DNA of 64,000 nucleotides from Galdieria partita (GCA_025991245.1 BQMJ01000054.1:62001-126000); one strand, 5' to 3'. Shown: positions 11,907-23,236, numbered from the stretch's first letter. The notes: generated by a model from the sequence alone, not told the origin. Made by a program: numbers and translations.

Positions 11907-14900
11907 TTATTGTTGTACATTTCTGGTGAAAGGACGGGCCATCACTGTGGGCTTCTTATGTTCCAATGAACGAAGCACGCTGACAGTTCGTTCTGCTGTT
12001 GAAAATTCCACGTCAAACTCTAAAGTTCTTTCTAAAGTTCTGCTTTCTAAAATCTTATATGTACCTTGATGTGCAAGTAACAACCTTTCCAGCTTGCGTG
12101 TCCCACTTTCGACTTGTTTCTCTCCTATCAACTCGATACACAATCTACGCTTCGTCCTATCTTGGCGTTCTTTTTTGGCTTGCTGTGTTCTCTCTTTGAC
12201 TACATCAGTTAAAAGTCGAGCAGGTATAGAGACATTCTCCATATCTTTCGGCAATGAAACAATCATCTCTTTTTCTGGATAATTGTCAACGGAAGCCGTT
12301 TCTAAACCAAACATTTCACCAAGTTCATGAACAAAAGCACGATAAAGCCTTGGAAGAGGTTGTGTCTTCATACGCCTTCCAAAACGACCTTGCAGCAACT
12401 CTCTAAGTGATTGTTCAAAAGAAGATACAAACTCCATATTCTGTTCACAAAATTCCATTAAAAAATCTGAATAAAAAAGATCAGAGTTGGAATGACTTTG
12501 CTCCTTTCCTTCCACACTTGGAAGAATTCCAACAGCATCTGCAAATGCTCGAGCGCGGTTCAAACGACTACAACTTTCATCACATTCTAGACGAACAAAT
12601 TCACTGTTTTCTCTTTTGTCTTCCTCTGCAACTAACTGTCCACATATTCCTTCTTCCCTTCGCATTCCACAAGGACAAGTAATCGTCACTGGATGCTCAC
12701 AAGGAACATTTGGACATGTACTCCCAGGATGACACTTGGATCGACAAGGGTGTCCACAACCCTTCCTTGGCAGTCTACATATATTTGAACAACCGCTTCC
12801 TTCTTCTTCAGCTGCTGCGTCATCACAACTATCCGCATGACAATTCTTCTTACAAATATGAATGCCACATTTCAAAATCTTCCCACAAACCCTTTCAACT
12901 TGTTGTCAGAATATGACAAAGATGCATCCTTGTAGCAGATAATTTACCTTCCACAAAATACTTGCTCTACAAAACATGGAATCATTCTAGAAATTCCATG
13001 ACCTCCTAAACATTCCTTTTTGACCAAGACAACACAACGAGGACATTCTCCAAAATGACATCGATCAGGACAAGGATGTCCACATGGCCTAGTACGTTGA
13101 CATGGACGATTGCAAACAGGAGGAGGAGTTCCACAACGAACAGGAGGAATAATGCGCTCTGCTCCACAAGCACAGGTTAAAGGCTCCCATAGAAGAATAC
13201 CGCAAGGATAACATTCACCCTCATGTCCACAACTACGGTCGCAATAATGTAAACTACAATTTAAAGACTTGTTGCACTTTTGTTCACAAGTATGCGAGAA
13301 GCAATTCCAAATATTTCCCAAGTACTCAACAATTCTTGTTTCAAGGGATGGAAAAAGTTGTTCAACTCCATTTTTGGTCTTTTTCTTATTACCAGGACAG
13401 CAAACACGTTTACAATAATGTCGCTTACAGCTCAATGTTCCTCCACAAGTACGGTGACAAACAAGTTGCTCTAATATTGTCTCTCTTGAATCACTACAAG
13501 CAACTCGCTTAATCTCATTCTGACAGCGACAAGGAAGTTCGACCTAGATTCATGTTTTGTAAATAATATGATATTCAACTTGCAAATAATAAATGACTTA
13601 CTTCATATTTACAAGGGCCACATGGACCCGAATGTCCACATACGTTTTGACAAACATGTCCAAGCAAGCAATTCAAAGTCATACCACATGTCTGACCACA
13701 GCTGGGTAAAGCATCCAGACAACTTTCTCTCACTATAGGAACTACATTCCCCAAATCTTCCAGTGATACTTTCCCACAAGTGCAAGTAGTCCAATTCCGT
13801 GGCAAATATTTACAACTCTTACACGGTCCAGAATGACAGATCTCTTCACAGAGATGGTTACCACAGTCTAAGGTTTGGTTGCATTTTCGACCACAACTAA
13901 AACCTCCACCTCTGCAATCCACTTGTACCAAATAACAGGGGAAGATATTGGTTTCTGAATTACAATAACAGCTTGTTTCTACTGGAACTTGACAAGGAGC
14001 ACAAGAACCTTCATGACATACTTGTTCGCAATAGTGCCCACATTCCATAAGTTTTCCACAAGTCAGACCGCAAGAATAACCTTCTTCAGGAACAGGCTCT
14101 GAGCACCTCCTCACGATTTGCTCTTTCCCACAACGACAAGGCCTGGGCTTCTTCAACGCGGAACAAGGAGGACAGGGACCTGGGTGACAAAGTTCTGGAC
14201 AAGTATGTGGGCAGTCTGAACCGTTCTTAGCCAGGCTTTTACCACAAATATTGCCACAAGAATGAGGAACAATTCCAGCTTCAGGACTAGGCTCCTTTTG
14301 TTTGCCACAAAAACAGAAATAGTCCAAAGAAATCTCTGTATAGTCCTTTCTGCAAGCAGGACACATCCATGAAACACCCTTTGAGTTGTATGGTTGGTTA
14401 TTTTCCCGTTTCTGACTGGACTTTGACCATTTCCGAACACAAGAAAGGTGCAGTACCACAAAGCAGGTACCACACATCCAAGTCGCAGTGCTACGTTGAA
14501 TATCTTCATAACACACCATGCACTCATAAGTTTCTTTCCACAAACATTGCTTCAAATAGTCTCTCAAACTTTCCTCTGCAACGCTGTGGTTCTTTTGTAG
14601 AGTTTCTCCTTTTACAAAGTTCTTCTGCTTCTGGTCCAAGTTATTCCTTCGTTTGCCAACAACGGTTGTTGCCGAACGTCTCTTTCCGTTCAGCGTAGTT
14701 GTGACTCTTTTTCTCTCTTCAAGAATATTTGAGCTTGTATCTTTCTTTTTGTTTGAATAGTGTGTCTGAGTCCTCTCTTCTGGCCATTCGCCGTTCCCTC
14801 TTTGTTGGACACTCGACCCTTGCAAGCCAGTTGGCAACTCAGTGTCTTGCTTATTATTAGTAGCTGTATTAGGTAGTACTGGTCTCCATACCAGTTTTCT

Positions 14901-14948
14901 ACCTGCCACTGTTGCTCTTTGCTGTGTGTTCCTCGGTTGGGATCGCAT
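11907..14948 (-). CDS. NFX1: NF-X1-type zinc-finger protein with RING/PHD-like domain and R3H-like domain
   Basis: Three exons (14948..13602, 13543..12948, 12891..11907) give 975 residues. A disordered basic N terminus is followed by a RING/PHD-like domain (YECMVCYEDIQRS to WMCPACR, about 140-200), then a long series of NF-X1 cysteine repeats (CGHxC, CHxGxCPxC patterns), and a C-terminal R3H-like segment (RAFVHELGEMFGLE). The family contains nuclear ubiquitin ligases that bind promoter elements and poly(A)-binding protein. The third exon uses the second of two nearby AGs (12893-12892), because the first gives a stop in frame. The ATG at 14948 is the first in frame. This is the single-copy-like layout seen in plants (NFXL1) and animals. 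Confidence 0.92.
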
Positions 14949-15084
14949 GCGTCCTACACAGTCTTGACAATCTCTCAACAATTGTTTATTATTATTATCG
15001 TCTGCAACACTTCAATAAAATTCAAACACAGTGCACACAATTCCTTTCATTCGTGTAACATATGTAACACATAACTTAACAAGA

Positions 15085-16008
15085 TTAAGTTACTTGTTTA
15101 CAAGATTCTTTCTCCACATCCCTACTTTCCCGTTCTTTCCTTTCCCGTTCTAAATACCTTCTTGCAAGCGAAAGCTTTATATCATCAAAAGCTTGTTGAG
15201 AAGTTTGATAGAGGGTACTGCCGTTGGTCGTTTCATTAGGACTTGCAGTTATACTTGATAGAGGGGCCGATCTATTTACAGACTGATCACCAGTTGTCAG
15301 CAACTCACCACTTGCTGCAGCTCTTTTCAAGGGAGGTTCATTACATAAAGGACATCGATTGGCCGAAGCTAACCAATGTGTGATACAGCTAGAATGAAAA
15401 GCGTGACCACAAGGAAGAAGTCTCAAATATACGCCCAACTCTACAGTGTCCAAACATACTGCACAGACCTCGTCTGGTATCAAGTGTCTGCCCAAAAAAA
15501 ACTCTTTCGTATCAGGTAACTTATCTCCCTCTAGATACTCAGATTCTTCTTTACTTTTGGTATACATAAAAGGAATACTTTCTTTCACAGTCTCCCAAGA
15601 GAGAGCAGAATAAGGCGCTGCTGAACTGGAAGAACCGTGGACAGTTCGAGCAACTTCGGAAGGAATAGTAATGGCAATTTGTCCATCCTTGTCTGGACCT
15701 GTCTTCATCTTTTCGTTGCTTCCTGTCGAAACCAAAACGGGTTGGTTCTCCGCTCCTCTGTATTCTATTTCTGGACATAACACTTGAATTTCAGCCTCAC
15801 ATAAACCTTTTGGTCTCTGATTTCTCCTGTTTGGACGATAAGCACGAACCGTTGGTGAATAAGCAAATAAACCGGGCCTCCCTCTTCTTCTTTGAACGTG
15901 ATTATACAACCCTGTAGACAAACCAACGATAATAAAAAACCCCACTGCAACGGCAAAAGCGATAAGGACTTCAATCCTTAGTCCTGTTGTCATACCAAGA
16001 CCATCCAT
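15085..16008 (-). CDS. Membrane-anchored RING-H2 finger E3 ligase (ATL/RNF-like)
   Basis: A single exon of 307 residues. One N-terminal membrane helix (LIAFAVAVGFFIIVGLS, about 14-30) is followed by an Arg-rich cytosolic segment and a RING-H2 finger at about 180-225: CAVCLDTVELG, LLPCGHAFHSSCITHWL, RCPLC. The spacing is C-x2-C, C-x-H-x2-H (with His in the fifth position), C-x2-C. The tail is Ser/Thr-rich with a charged C-terminal helix. This is the arrangement of plant ATL and animal RNF membrane E3 ligases. The target is not predictable from sequence. Confidence 0.88.
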   Translation of the reverse strand: MDGLGMTTGLRIEVLIAFAVAVGFFIIVGLSTGLYNHVQRRRGRPGLFAYSPTVRAYRPNRRNQRPKGLCEAEIQVLCPEIEYRGAENQPVLVSTGSNEKMKTGPDKDGQIAITIPSEVARTVHGSSSSAAPYSALSWETVKESIPFMYTKSKEESEYLEGDKLPDTKEFFLGRHLIPDEVCAVCLDTVELGVYLRLLPCGHAFHSSCITHWLASANRCPLCNEPPLKRAAASGELLTTGDQSVNRSAPLSSITASPNETTNGSTLYQTSQQAFDDIKLSLARRYLERERKERESRDVEKESCKQVT

Positions 16009-16337
16009 AGTATATATCCGTTACTGCTCAATGTGGTTACGTTTATCCCTCTTCTCTCATTGACCAATTACCAAGACAAGCCTCCCTTTGAATGTTCAAC
16101 CACCCAACTGAGCATATCCATATGGTCCAACCGTAGACATTCAACGTTTCCAGAAAATTACGCACCCTCACGAAATCAATGGTGAATCTCTTCTGGGAAA
16201 ATGTGAAAGACGACGATTTCCTTCCAGTTCTTATGGAAAGTTCAGAAATTGTTCATTTTCTGTCATACGCAATTCAGACGTATGCTTGTCAGGAACAAAT
16301 TCATCACGACATGGATAATCGTCTTTCCCAGAGATAT
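16009..16337. other. Gap upstream of the RING-H2 gene; holds one weak small ORF
   Basis: The gap holds the promoter of the RING-H2 gene (minus strand). On the plus strand an ATG at 16179 opens a 62-codon frame ending at 16367, which overlaps the last PUS10 codons in antisense. Its composition looks protein-like (acidic, with a hydrophobic helix), but no family is recognised and it may be chance. Confidence 0.25.
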
Positions 16338-17709
16338 TCATCTCTTCTTGATTATATCCACTTGTAAAACATCCAATTGTAATATATCAGTTTCACATCC
16401 CAGCAAACTACCCAAATGTGGACTCGTTCTACCCAAGTCTCCATGAACAAATTCCTTTACGTATGTACCAGCATCTGTTACTAAATCTAAAATAGCAAAA
16501 TGAGGATTCAATAGCTTTAACCGAATATCATGAATCATGCGTTTTCTCTTAGCAAGACTCCGTCGATGAAGCACTCGCAGTGGAGTATATTGTTCAATAG
16601 TCAAAGGTGTTGAATATGCGAGATACTCTGCTACATCTGATTCATCTTGTATCGGCTTGGAAATATAAACAATACATCGATATGTTTTGCGTTTTGTCAT
16701 TTCAGTTTCTTTCAAGAAAGCATAATCCACGGCATCCGAAACTTTTGCTTCCTCAAGTCGCACTTGTCCACCAGAACGAACCAATACTTGTCGTTCCCAT
16801 TCTTTGAAAAAAGTTTCATGATTGATATAAGACTGAGTACATTTCGAGTCCAACAATTCTATGATAAATGGACGGCCTGAACCTAACATACGAACGTCAA
16901 CATCTTCTCTACCGCCTGCTGTGAATCGACATTCTCTTGCTCCCATTTCACGCAACAAATAGTCATAGAGACATTCTTCTATCGAATCCGGAGCTAGACG
17001 AATATTATCAACAATCCATGGACTTTGAGATAGCTTTCGTGATAACTTGACATAACGACCTTGGACGTAAATAGGTGCAAGGACAATCGAAACCATACCA
17101 TCTATGGACAACTCTCTATCAACCCGAGGTATTTCTTTCACTTGGATACGAATCTCCACGTCACTGTCTACAGCAAACTTCATATGGAGTTGTCTTTCCA
17201 TCCAGTTTCCAAAAGTCCACTTGAAACACTTTTTCAAGTCAACTTGTGTTTCCTCCAGCTTTATTCCAGCCATGAGTCCTTGCAAACTGTTTCTATAAGA
17301 TTCTTGTAAAGCAATAGTAATCCGGAAAGTATTATCAACTCTATAGTCTCGTAGTTTTACTTGCATAACATGAAACAGTTTGTTTAAAACTTGATCGGTT
17401 AGTAGACCCAAGCACAATACGCAGTTTTCTACAAAACGTTCAAATCAGGCTTCTTTTAGAACACCCTCACTAACCTGAACAAGGCTCAACGTTGTTTGCG
17501 ATACAAAGAGGTTGCAAGTTGTGTTCTGGTAAACCATATATCTCATAACCTTCCAATCGAAAAGGCACTGAAAGTAATCGAAAACAACATCGACAACAGC
17601 AATTTCCTAACAATTCTTTGGTTTCTACACTAGCCTCTTGGAAATAGTGACACAGAGCTTGCTGAACCACCGAGTTGATCATGTGGGCCGAGTCAAAGAC
17701 GGGGCTCAT
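16338..17709 (-). CDS. PUS10: tRNA pseudouridine synthase PUS10
   Basis: Two exons (17709..17475 and 17428..16338) with a 46-nt intron give 441 residues. The N terminus carries paired cysteines of the zinc-binding THUMP-type accessory domain (CCCRCC and CVLCL). The catalytic region has [18 protein letters not shown], the PUS10 motif with the catalytic Asp, and the C terminus has [21 protein letters not shown]10 makes pseudouridine 54/55 in the tRNA T loop and in animals also affects microRNA processing. ATG 17709 is the first in frame; ATG 17682 would remove nine residues. The start lies 15 bp from the divergent COX19 start, so the two 5' leaders must be very short or overlap the other gene. 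Confidence 0.93.
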
Positions 17710-17724
17710 TGTTATTTTGCGATA

Positions 17725-18145
17725 ATGGCTTCTCCCACAACTCAGCCACGCTCCAGTACGAGAGCTCCTGAAAAAGGAAGTTTTCCGTTGGACCACCAAC
17801 ATATTTGTAAAGAGTTTGCTGAAAAGTTTCGAACTTGCTTACAAGAGAATAATTATGTCACTGCAAAATGTCGTTCGTTATCAAAACTCTATTTGCAGTG
17901 TAGAATGGAGAAGTAAGTCTTTCTAGGTCAATGCTTGTCTTATATGAAAGGTTCTTATATGTAGTGGACTCATGACACCGGAAAGTTGGGAACGCTTGGG
18001 TTTTTATGATGATGACGAACAACGTGTTCCGAGCAACTTGGACCTGGGTCCAGAAAGTCATCAAACTTCAGGATATGTGGCAGGTCTGAGATATCGAAAG
18101 AGAAGAAGGGAAATGCGGTATCCAGATAAGGAAGACGCTAGCTAG
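17725..18145 (+). CDS. COX19: Cytochrome c oxidase assembly protein COX19 (twin Cx9C)
   Basis: Two exons (17725..17912, 17965..18145) with a 52-nt intron give 122 residues. The CHCH fold is plain: [11 protein letters not shown] and [11 protein letters not shown] are perfect Cx9C motifs, followed by RME(N)[13 protein letters not shown], close to the COX19 block. COX19 is imported into the intermembrane space by the MIA40 relay and takes part in copper delivery to cytochrome oxidase. The C-terminal ~55 residues are basic and extend past the usual length of about 90. It is head-to-head with PUS10. Confidence 0.92.
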
Positions 18146-18440
18146 AAACTAGCTCAGGTCTTGTACCAGTAGTGTATAGGAAGAAGCGCCATTCTTTTCA
18201 GATTGTGTAGGATTAGAACAATAAAAGTGAGTATAGCTTGGATGGAATAAAACGAATTGGAATGGCTATCAACTAGTTACCGTTGAGTTTGCCATACAGT
18301 TGCGAGTCTTCAAGAGGAATCACAACATGAGGGGACGTGTAAGAAATTTCCGAGAGGACACAATCTTTTCTTCTATCTCATCATCTGTCTCATCGACAGT
18401 GGATAGAGCTCACTTTGTTTTCTTTGGACTGGTAGAGAAA

Positions 18441-19466
18441 ATGTCTGGCAAGATGAGAGCTGCAGTTGTAAAGGAGTTTGGGAAGCCTCTGAGTATAGAA
18501 TCTGTGGATATTCCTTCACCTAGTCCTTCACAAATACTTATCAAGGTTGTGTCAAGTGGTGTTTGTCATACAGACTTGCATGCAGCTGAGGGAGATTGGC
18601 CTGTGAAGCCTAGACTACCTCTAATCCCTGGACATGAGGTTGTAGGAAGAGTTGTACAAGTCGGTTCTCAAGTAGATTTTCTCAAGAAAGGAGACACTGT
18701 CGGTATTCCCTGGTTATTCCACGCTTGTGGTCGATGTGAATATTGTATCGATGGAATGGAAACTTTATGTCCTTCTCAGTTGGATACTGGATATTTTGTG
18801 AACGGAGGTTATGCAGAATATGCAGTAGCGGAAGCTAACTATGTTGCACGTGTTCCAGAAGGAATTGATATGTATGGCATAGCCCCCATCTTTTGTGCTG
18901 GAGTTACAGTTTATAAAGGATTGAAGGAAACTCAAGTCAAACCTGGACAATGGATAGTGATAAGTGGTGTTGGTGGACTTGGACATGTTGCTATTCAATA
19001 TGCCAAAGCAATGGGTATGCATGTAGCAGTAGTTGATATTGCTGAAGAGAAACTGGAGTTGGCTGGAAAGTTGGGTGCAGAAGTAAAAGTGAATGCTTCC
19101 AAGCAAGATCCAGTTGAAGCAATACAACGTTCTATTGGAGGAGCCCATGGCGTTTTGATTGCAGCAGCTTCTATGAAAGCGTATGAACAAGCTATCGGTA
19201 TGGTACGCCGTCGAGGAGTAGTAGTATGTAATGGATTGCCTCCTGGAACTTTTCCATTATCTGTGTTTGAAGTTGTATTAAAAGGAGCAACTGTAAAAGG
19301 CTCCATCGTTGGCACTCGAAAGGATTTGCAAGAAGCCATTGCCTTTGCAGCTGAAGGAAAGGTAAAGGTCCATTATCGTAAGGAACCCCTTGAGAACATC
19401 AACCAGGTATTAGAACAGATGAAACAAGGAAAAATAGAAGGAAGAGTTGTTTTGGCAATGGAATAA
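18441..19466 (+). CDS. Zinc-dependent alcohol dehydrogenase, bacterial AdhP/AdhA type
   Basis: A single exon of 341 residues from ATG 18441. Catalytic zinc ligands are in GVCHTDLHAAEGDWP and PGHE, the structural zinc Cys cluster in CGRCEYCIDGMETLC, and the Rossmann fold opens with SGVGGLGHVAIQYAKAMG. It oxidises primary alcohols to aldehydes with NAD(P). The sequence follows the compact bacterial propanol-preferring class, without the insertions of plant and animal class I/III enzymes. An in-frame ATG at 18327 would add 38 residues rich in Arg and Ser that could be a targeting signal; I chose 18441 because family members begin with M-x-A-A-V-V. No introns, unlike most neighbours, fits acquisition from bacteria but does not prove it. 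Confidence 0.9.
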   Translation: MSGKMRAAVVKEFGKPLSIESVDIPSPSPSQILIKVVSSGVCHTDLHAAEGDWPVKPRLPLIPGHEVVGRVVQVGSQVDFLKKGDTVGIPWLFHACGRCEYCIDGMETLCPSQLDTGYFVNGGYAEYAVAEANYVARVPEGIDMYGIAPIFCAGVTVYKGLKETQVKPGQWIVISGVGGLGHVAIQYAKAMGMHVAVVDIAEEKLELAGKLGAEVKVNASKQDPVEAIQRSIGGAHGVLIAAASMKAYEQAIGMVRRRGVVVCNGLPPGTFPLSVFEVVLKGATVKGSIVGTRKDLQEAIAFAAEGKVKVHYRKEPLENINQVLEQMKQGKIEGRVVLAME

Positions 19467-19511
19467 TGACAACATTCTGTTCTTTGTGTCCATTTGAATA
19501 AATCTTTTTCA

Positions 19512-20633
19512 ATGACTTCTTTGAGGGAAAATGAATTGTTGAATCCACAGATGCGGACTTTATCGGTGGAATCCAACCAGCGCAAAGCTTATAGAGTTAT
19601 CTTCCCTTTTATTGCAGTGTTTTGTTTCTTTTTTATCGTTTCACAGATTCCTTCAGGGTTATTTGGCTTTGGTCAAAACAGACTGGAAACCCTTTCCGGA
19701 GACTCGTGGATGACCGGAGAAGAAAGTGGCTTTGAACTATTCGGAATCAACAGAAGGGATAGACTAGACAGATGGAGAAAGTTTCAAAGAAACGTTGAAC
19801 AGAAAATACAACACCAAGTGCACAGAGTAGAAGCTGTAGAGATGGAGAAGAATTGGAGCAATTGGTTGTCTCCTCGTTGTGCTGTCACTATATGGAGGCC
19901 TTATCGAGGCAATCACGAAGATATCGCCAATTGGAACGCTGTGAGTTGCTATCTTACTCACCGAAAAGTATGGGAACAAATTGTTCAGTTTCAAAAGCCG
20001 GGTATCGTGTTTGAGGATGACGCAGTCATTCGAAGGAATCATTTAGTGAGATATCAGTTTTTGGCAGAACTCGAACAGGTTTTTACCAGGTTTCCCAAAG
20101 CAGTTGTTTTTCTAGGTTACTTATCTACGCAGTCTTTGGAAGGTTTTCCTTGGGTGCCTTCTACGCAAGTATCGCGACATTATTTGGATATCACGGGCAA
20201 TTCAGTAATGGGAACTCATGCTTATGCTATTTCTCCTCAAGCGGCGGAGTTCCTTGTAAATGTCTCGCTTCCAATAGAAGTACAAATAGATGCCTTTATT
20301 TGCAACACTGCTTTTCTTTATCCACATAAGTTGCAAATTTTAGTTCGTCGCAAGTCCAAGTTTCGACAAGCATTTCATGTGAGTGATATTCAGTCCATTT
20401 GTTTTCGATGTCTTTTTCCGTATGAGACTCCAAAATATCTTATTGCTATAGCTATTTTAATAGTATTTGCTATCGTAATAGTCTGTCTACATATTCCAGT
20501 TGCGAGGATGCAAGCTGTTTGTCCATATTTTTTGAAACGTTTTCCTCGTATTCCTTGTTGTTGGTTGAAGGATGATATTTACAAATGGTTAAGAGTTGTG
20601 CAGCGGAAGAGAATGATGGCCTTGGGAGAATAA
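19512..20633 (+). CDS. Glycosyltransferase family 25-like protein with two membrane segments
   Basis: A single exon of 373 residues. After a signal-anchor (VIFPFIAVFCFFFIVSQ, about 30-46) comes a GT25-type core: WNAVSCYLTHRKVWEQIV, then GIVFEDDAVIRRNHL with the E-D-D nucleotide-sugar/metal motif, and later GTHAYAISPQAAEFL and VQIDAFI. These blocks occur in LPS galactosyltransferases (LgtB/LpsA) and in the collagen galactosyltransferase domain. A second membrane helix (YLIAIAILIVFAIVIVCLH) near the C terminus is unusual for the family. It would be placed in Golgi or ER membranes; donor and acceptor sugars cannot be told from the sequence. Start chosen as the first ATG in frame. Confidence 0.8.
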   Translation: MTSLRENELLNPQMRTLSVESNQRKAYRVIFPFIAVFCFFFIVSQIPSGLFGFGQNRLETLSGDSWMTGEESGFELFGINRRDRLDRWRKFQRNVEQKIQHQVHRVEAVEMEKNWSNWLSPRCAVTIWRPYRGNHEDIANWNAVSCYLTHRKVWEQIVQFQKPGIVFEDDAVIRRNHLVRYQFLAELEQVFTRFPKAVVFLGYLSTQSLEGFPWVPSTQVSRHYLDITGNSVMGTHAYAISPQAAEFLVNVSLPIEVQIDAFICNTAFLYPHKLQILVRRKSKFRQAFHVSDIQSICFRCLFPYETPKYLIAIAILIVFAIVIVCLHIPVARMQAVCPYFLKRFPRIPCCWLKDDIYKWLRVVQRKRMMALGE

Positions 20634-20729
20634 TCCTACGAAAGTGATGAATTGACCAATAAAAAATTGGAGAAAAGGGATTTTCGACTCTCTGAGACAG
20701 TGTCGCTACTTTTATTGGCCCCTTTTCAT

Positions 20730-22186
20730 ATGAAAGTGTCTTTCTCGTCCCTATCCTCTTATGGTGCTTGTAAAAGCTTTGTTTTTCGTCGCAACTATGT
20801 CCAAGCAGTGGAAAAAGGCACCAAACATACAACTTCCAAGAAACCAGTGTTCAACCATCTCGATGTATTTGACGTCGAATCTAGACTAACTGAAGAGGAA
20901 CGCTTGATAGTTGCTCAAGTTCGCAACTATTGTTCTGACAAGCTGATGCCCAGAATCCTTGAAGCTTCAAGAAACGGACATTTTCATCGCGAAATTATGA
21001 ATGAATATGGTGAGTTGGGAATCCTTGGCGCAACTATTCCGGAGTATGAGTGTCCTGGTGTTTCATCCGTAGCATATGGATTAACTGCAAAGGTAAGAGA
21101 ACTGGCTTGAATGGACAGTGGCCAATTGTTCATCAGAGTTGTCGTATAGGAGGTAGAATATGTCGATAGTTCCTATCGCTCAGCACTATCAGTCCAGTCT
21201 TCTCTTGTCATGCATCCTATTTACACTTTCGGCACAGAGGAACAGAAACGGAAGTTTTTACCTCCTTTGGCCAAAGGTAAACTGGTAGGTGCCTTTGGTC
21301 TCACTGAGCCCAACCATGGTTCGGACCCAGGAAGTATGGAAACCAGAGCTCGTCGTCTTCCAAATGGGGGATACTCTATCACAGGAACAAAGGTATGATA
21401 ACTTGAATATTGGAGTAGAGGTTTTATGAGAGATTCACCTCTAGACCTGGATTACCAATTCTCCTATAGCCGACGTATTCGTCGTCTGGGCAAAGGATGA
21501 TGAAAATGTGATAAGAGGTTTTTTACTGGAAAGGGATATGAAAGGGATTACAACCCCATCCATTGCTGGCAAGTGGTCTCTTCGAGCTTCAGCTACTGGA
21601 ATGATCATGATGGAGGTAACTATTTTGGAATGATGCATAATCAATAGCTTTATTATTATTGAATCTTTTTGAATAGGATGTTCAAGTATCTGATGAAAGT
21701 GTATTACCCAAAGTACAAGGATTGAAAGGTCCATTTTCATGTTTGAATAATGCTCGATATGGCATTGCATGGGGAGCATTGGGTGCTGCACAATTCTGTA
21801 TGGAAACTGCGAGAAATTACTGTTTGGAGAGGACTCAATTTGGACGTCCTATCGCATCCAATCAACTTATTCAGAAAAAGCTTGCGGATATGGTGACGGA
21901 AATTCAACTTGGTTTGAATACATGCTTGGTAGCTGGAAGAATGAAGGATGAAGGAAGGTTGCCACCTGAAGCTATTAGTTTGTTAAAGAGGAATAATGCT
22001 GGAAAGGCATTGGATATTGCCAGACAAGCAAGAGATATGTTGGGTGGAAATGGTGTCTCTGATGAGTATCATGTGATTCGCCATTGTATGAACTTGGAAG
22101 CGGTCAATACCTATGAAGGTACTCATGATATTCATGCATTGATCTTAGGAAGAGCCATTACTGGAATCAGTGCTTTTACCAACTAG
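20730..22186 (+). CDS. GCDH: Glutaryl-CoA dehydrogenase, mitochondrial
   Basis: Four exons (20730..21092, 21150..21392, 21445..21615, 21677..22186) give 428 residues. It oxidatively decarboxylates glutaryl-CoA to crotonyl-CoA in lysine and tryptophan breakdown, passing electrons to ETF. The C-terminal part ([20 protein letters not shown], then [20 protein letters not shown]) is almost identical to animal GCDH as I remember it, and the glutamate of YEGTHD is the catalytic base. ARYGIAWG and [12 protein letters not shown] are also family blocks. Residues 1-38 form a basic, Ser-rich presequence. ATG 20730 is the first in frame. The gene is convergent with the LON-domain gene across 103 bp. Confidence 0.96.
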
Positions 22187-22235
22187 GATGTTTTTACACA
22201 AAAGGCAAACTTATGACCGGTTGTCCTCCCCTTGG

Positions 22236-22258
22236 ACACACACACACACTCTCTCTCT
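22236..22258. repeat. (CA)n(CT)n microsatellite
   Basis: Seven CA units followed by about five CT units between the convergent 3' ends of GCDH and the LON-domain gene. Confidence 0.9.
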
Positions 22259-22289
22259 GATATATACTCAAGTCTGAGAAAATAAACCT

Positions 22290-23236
22290 TTAAAAACTTC
22301 GCCTATCCAAAGCATCATTGATAGCCAGTTGAGCGGCTAGAAACTTTCTCGCATGTTCCAACAACTCTAATTGACGCTGAAAACGATCCTTGGTGCTTTG
22401 CGTTTGCAACAGCAGCTGCTGATCCTGTACAGGTATGTCCAATACTTGGCTAACTTTGTGAGAAAACATAACCAAACGATGCCCATCCCCTCTGCTCTCT
22501 GAATCCGGTGCTAAACGTTGCAACTCTTCACTTAGACTCACATTCTTTCCATATAGTTTGTTTGATAAAGAAAGTACTTGATTCAACTCGGTCCACACAG
22601 ACTCTCCAAGAGAAAAAATGGTGTCGTCACAAGGTACATCTTCTATAGATACCACCGAAGCAATAATATACGGCTTGTCTTTTAGAATTCTATTCACACG
22701 AAAACGCTCCTTTCCCACGTTCACAGTTAACATTCTGCCATCTGGTAAAGGTTCAAAGCGAATCAATTCCATTAAACAACCATATCGAGATACACTATCG
22801 TTGTTTTTGTTGTATAAAACTATACCAAATACTCTATCACCTTCTTTAATACGGTTAAATAACAAACGATATCGCATTTCAAAACTAGAATCCTGTGAAC
22901 CTGAAAACAATATTTAAAGACAACTTACATATGAAGAGGAATAGTAGCACCAGGTTGCACTACTAAAGATAAAGGAAACAAGGGAAGCAGCCTTTCTCCA
23001 GGAGACAGTTCCTGTTCCGCAACATTACTTGGTTCTGGAGTTAACGGAACGTACTCTACGTCACCGATATTAGAGCACTCAAACCTTACAAAGTTCAAGT
23101 TTTGACGTGTGCGCAGAAAGTATAACTTTTTTCGTTTACTGCAAGTATCTTGCGATAACGAAGTATGCCTTCCTATACAGAAACTACGGTGACAATGATG
23201 GAGCCAGTGACTGACAAAACCAGTGGACCAATGCAT
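22290..23236 (-). CDS. LON substrate-binding domain protein, predicted plastid
   Basis: Two exons (23236..22929 and 22884..22290) with a 44-nt intron give 300 residues. The LON N-terminal domain starts at LLPLFPLSLVVQPGATIPLH and joins across the intron to IFEMRYRLLFNRI, the family motif LPLFPL..PLHIFEPRYR. Only this domain is present; there is no ATPase or protease part. Such proteins occur in cyanobacteria and plant plastids; function is unclear, possibly substrate recognition. The first ~65 residues are rich in His, Ser, Arg and Cys with few acidic residues, as in a transit peptide. A nearer AG at the intron end would give an intron of only 28 nt and disrupt the motif. Confidence 0.88.

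Noticed and set aside
18300-18440. Long N-terminal extension of the alcohol dehydrogenase
   Set aside because: The first codon of the open frame is not ATG, and family members start at the M-x-A-A-V-V position. The ATG at 18327 remains possible and is noted in the entry.
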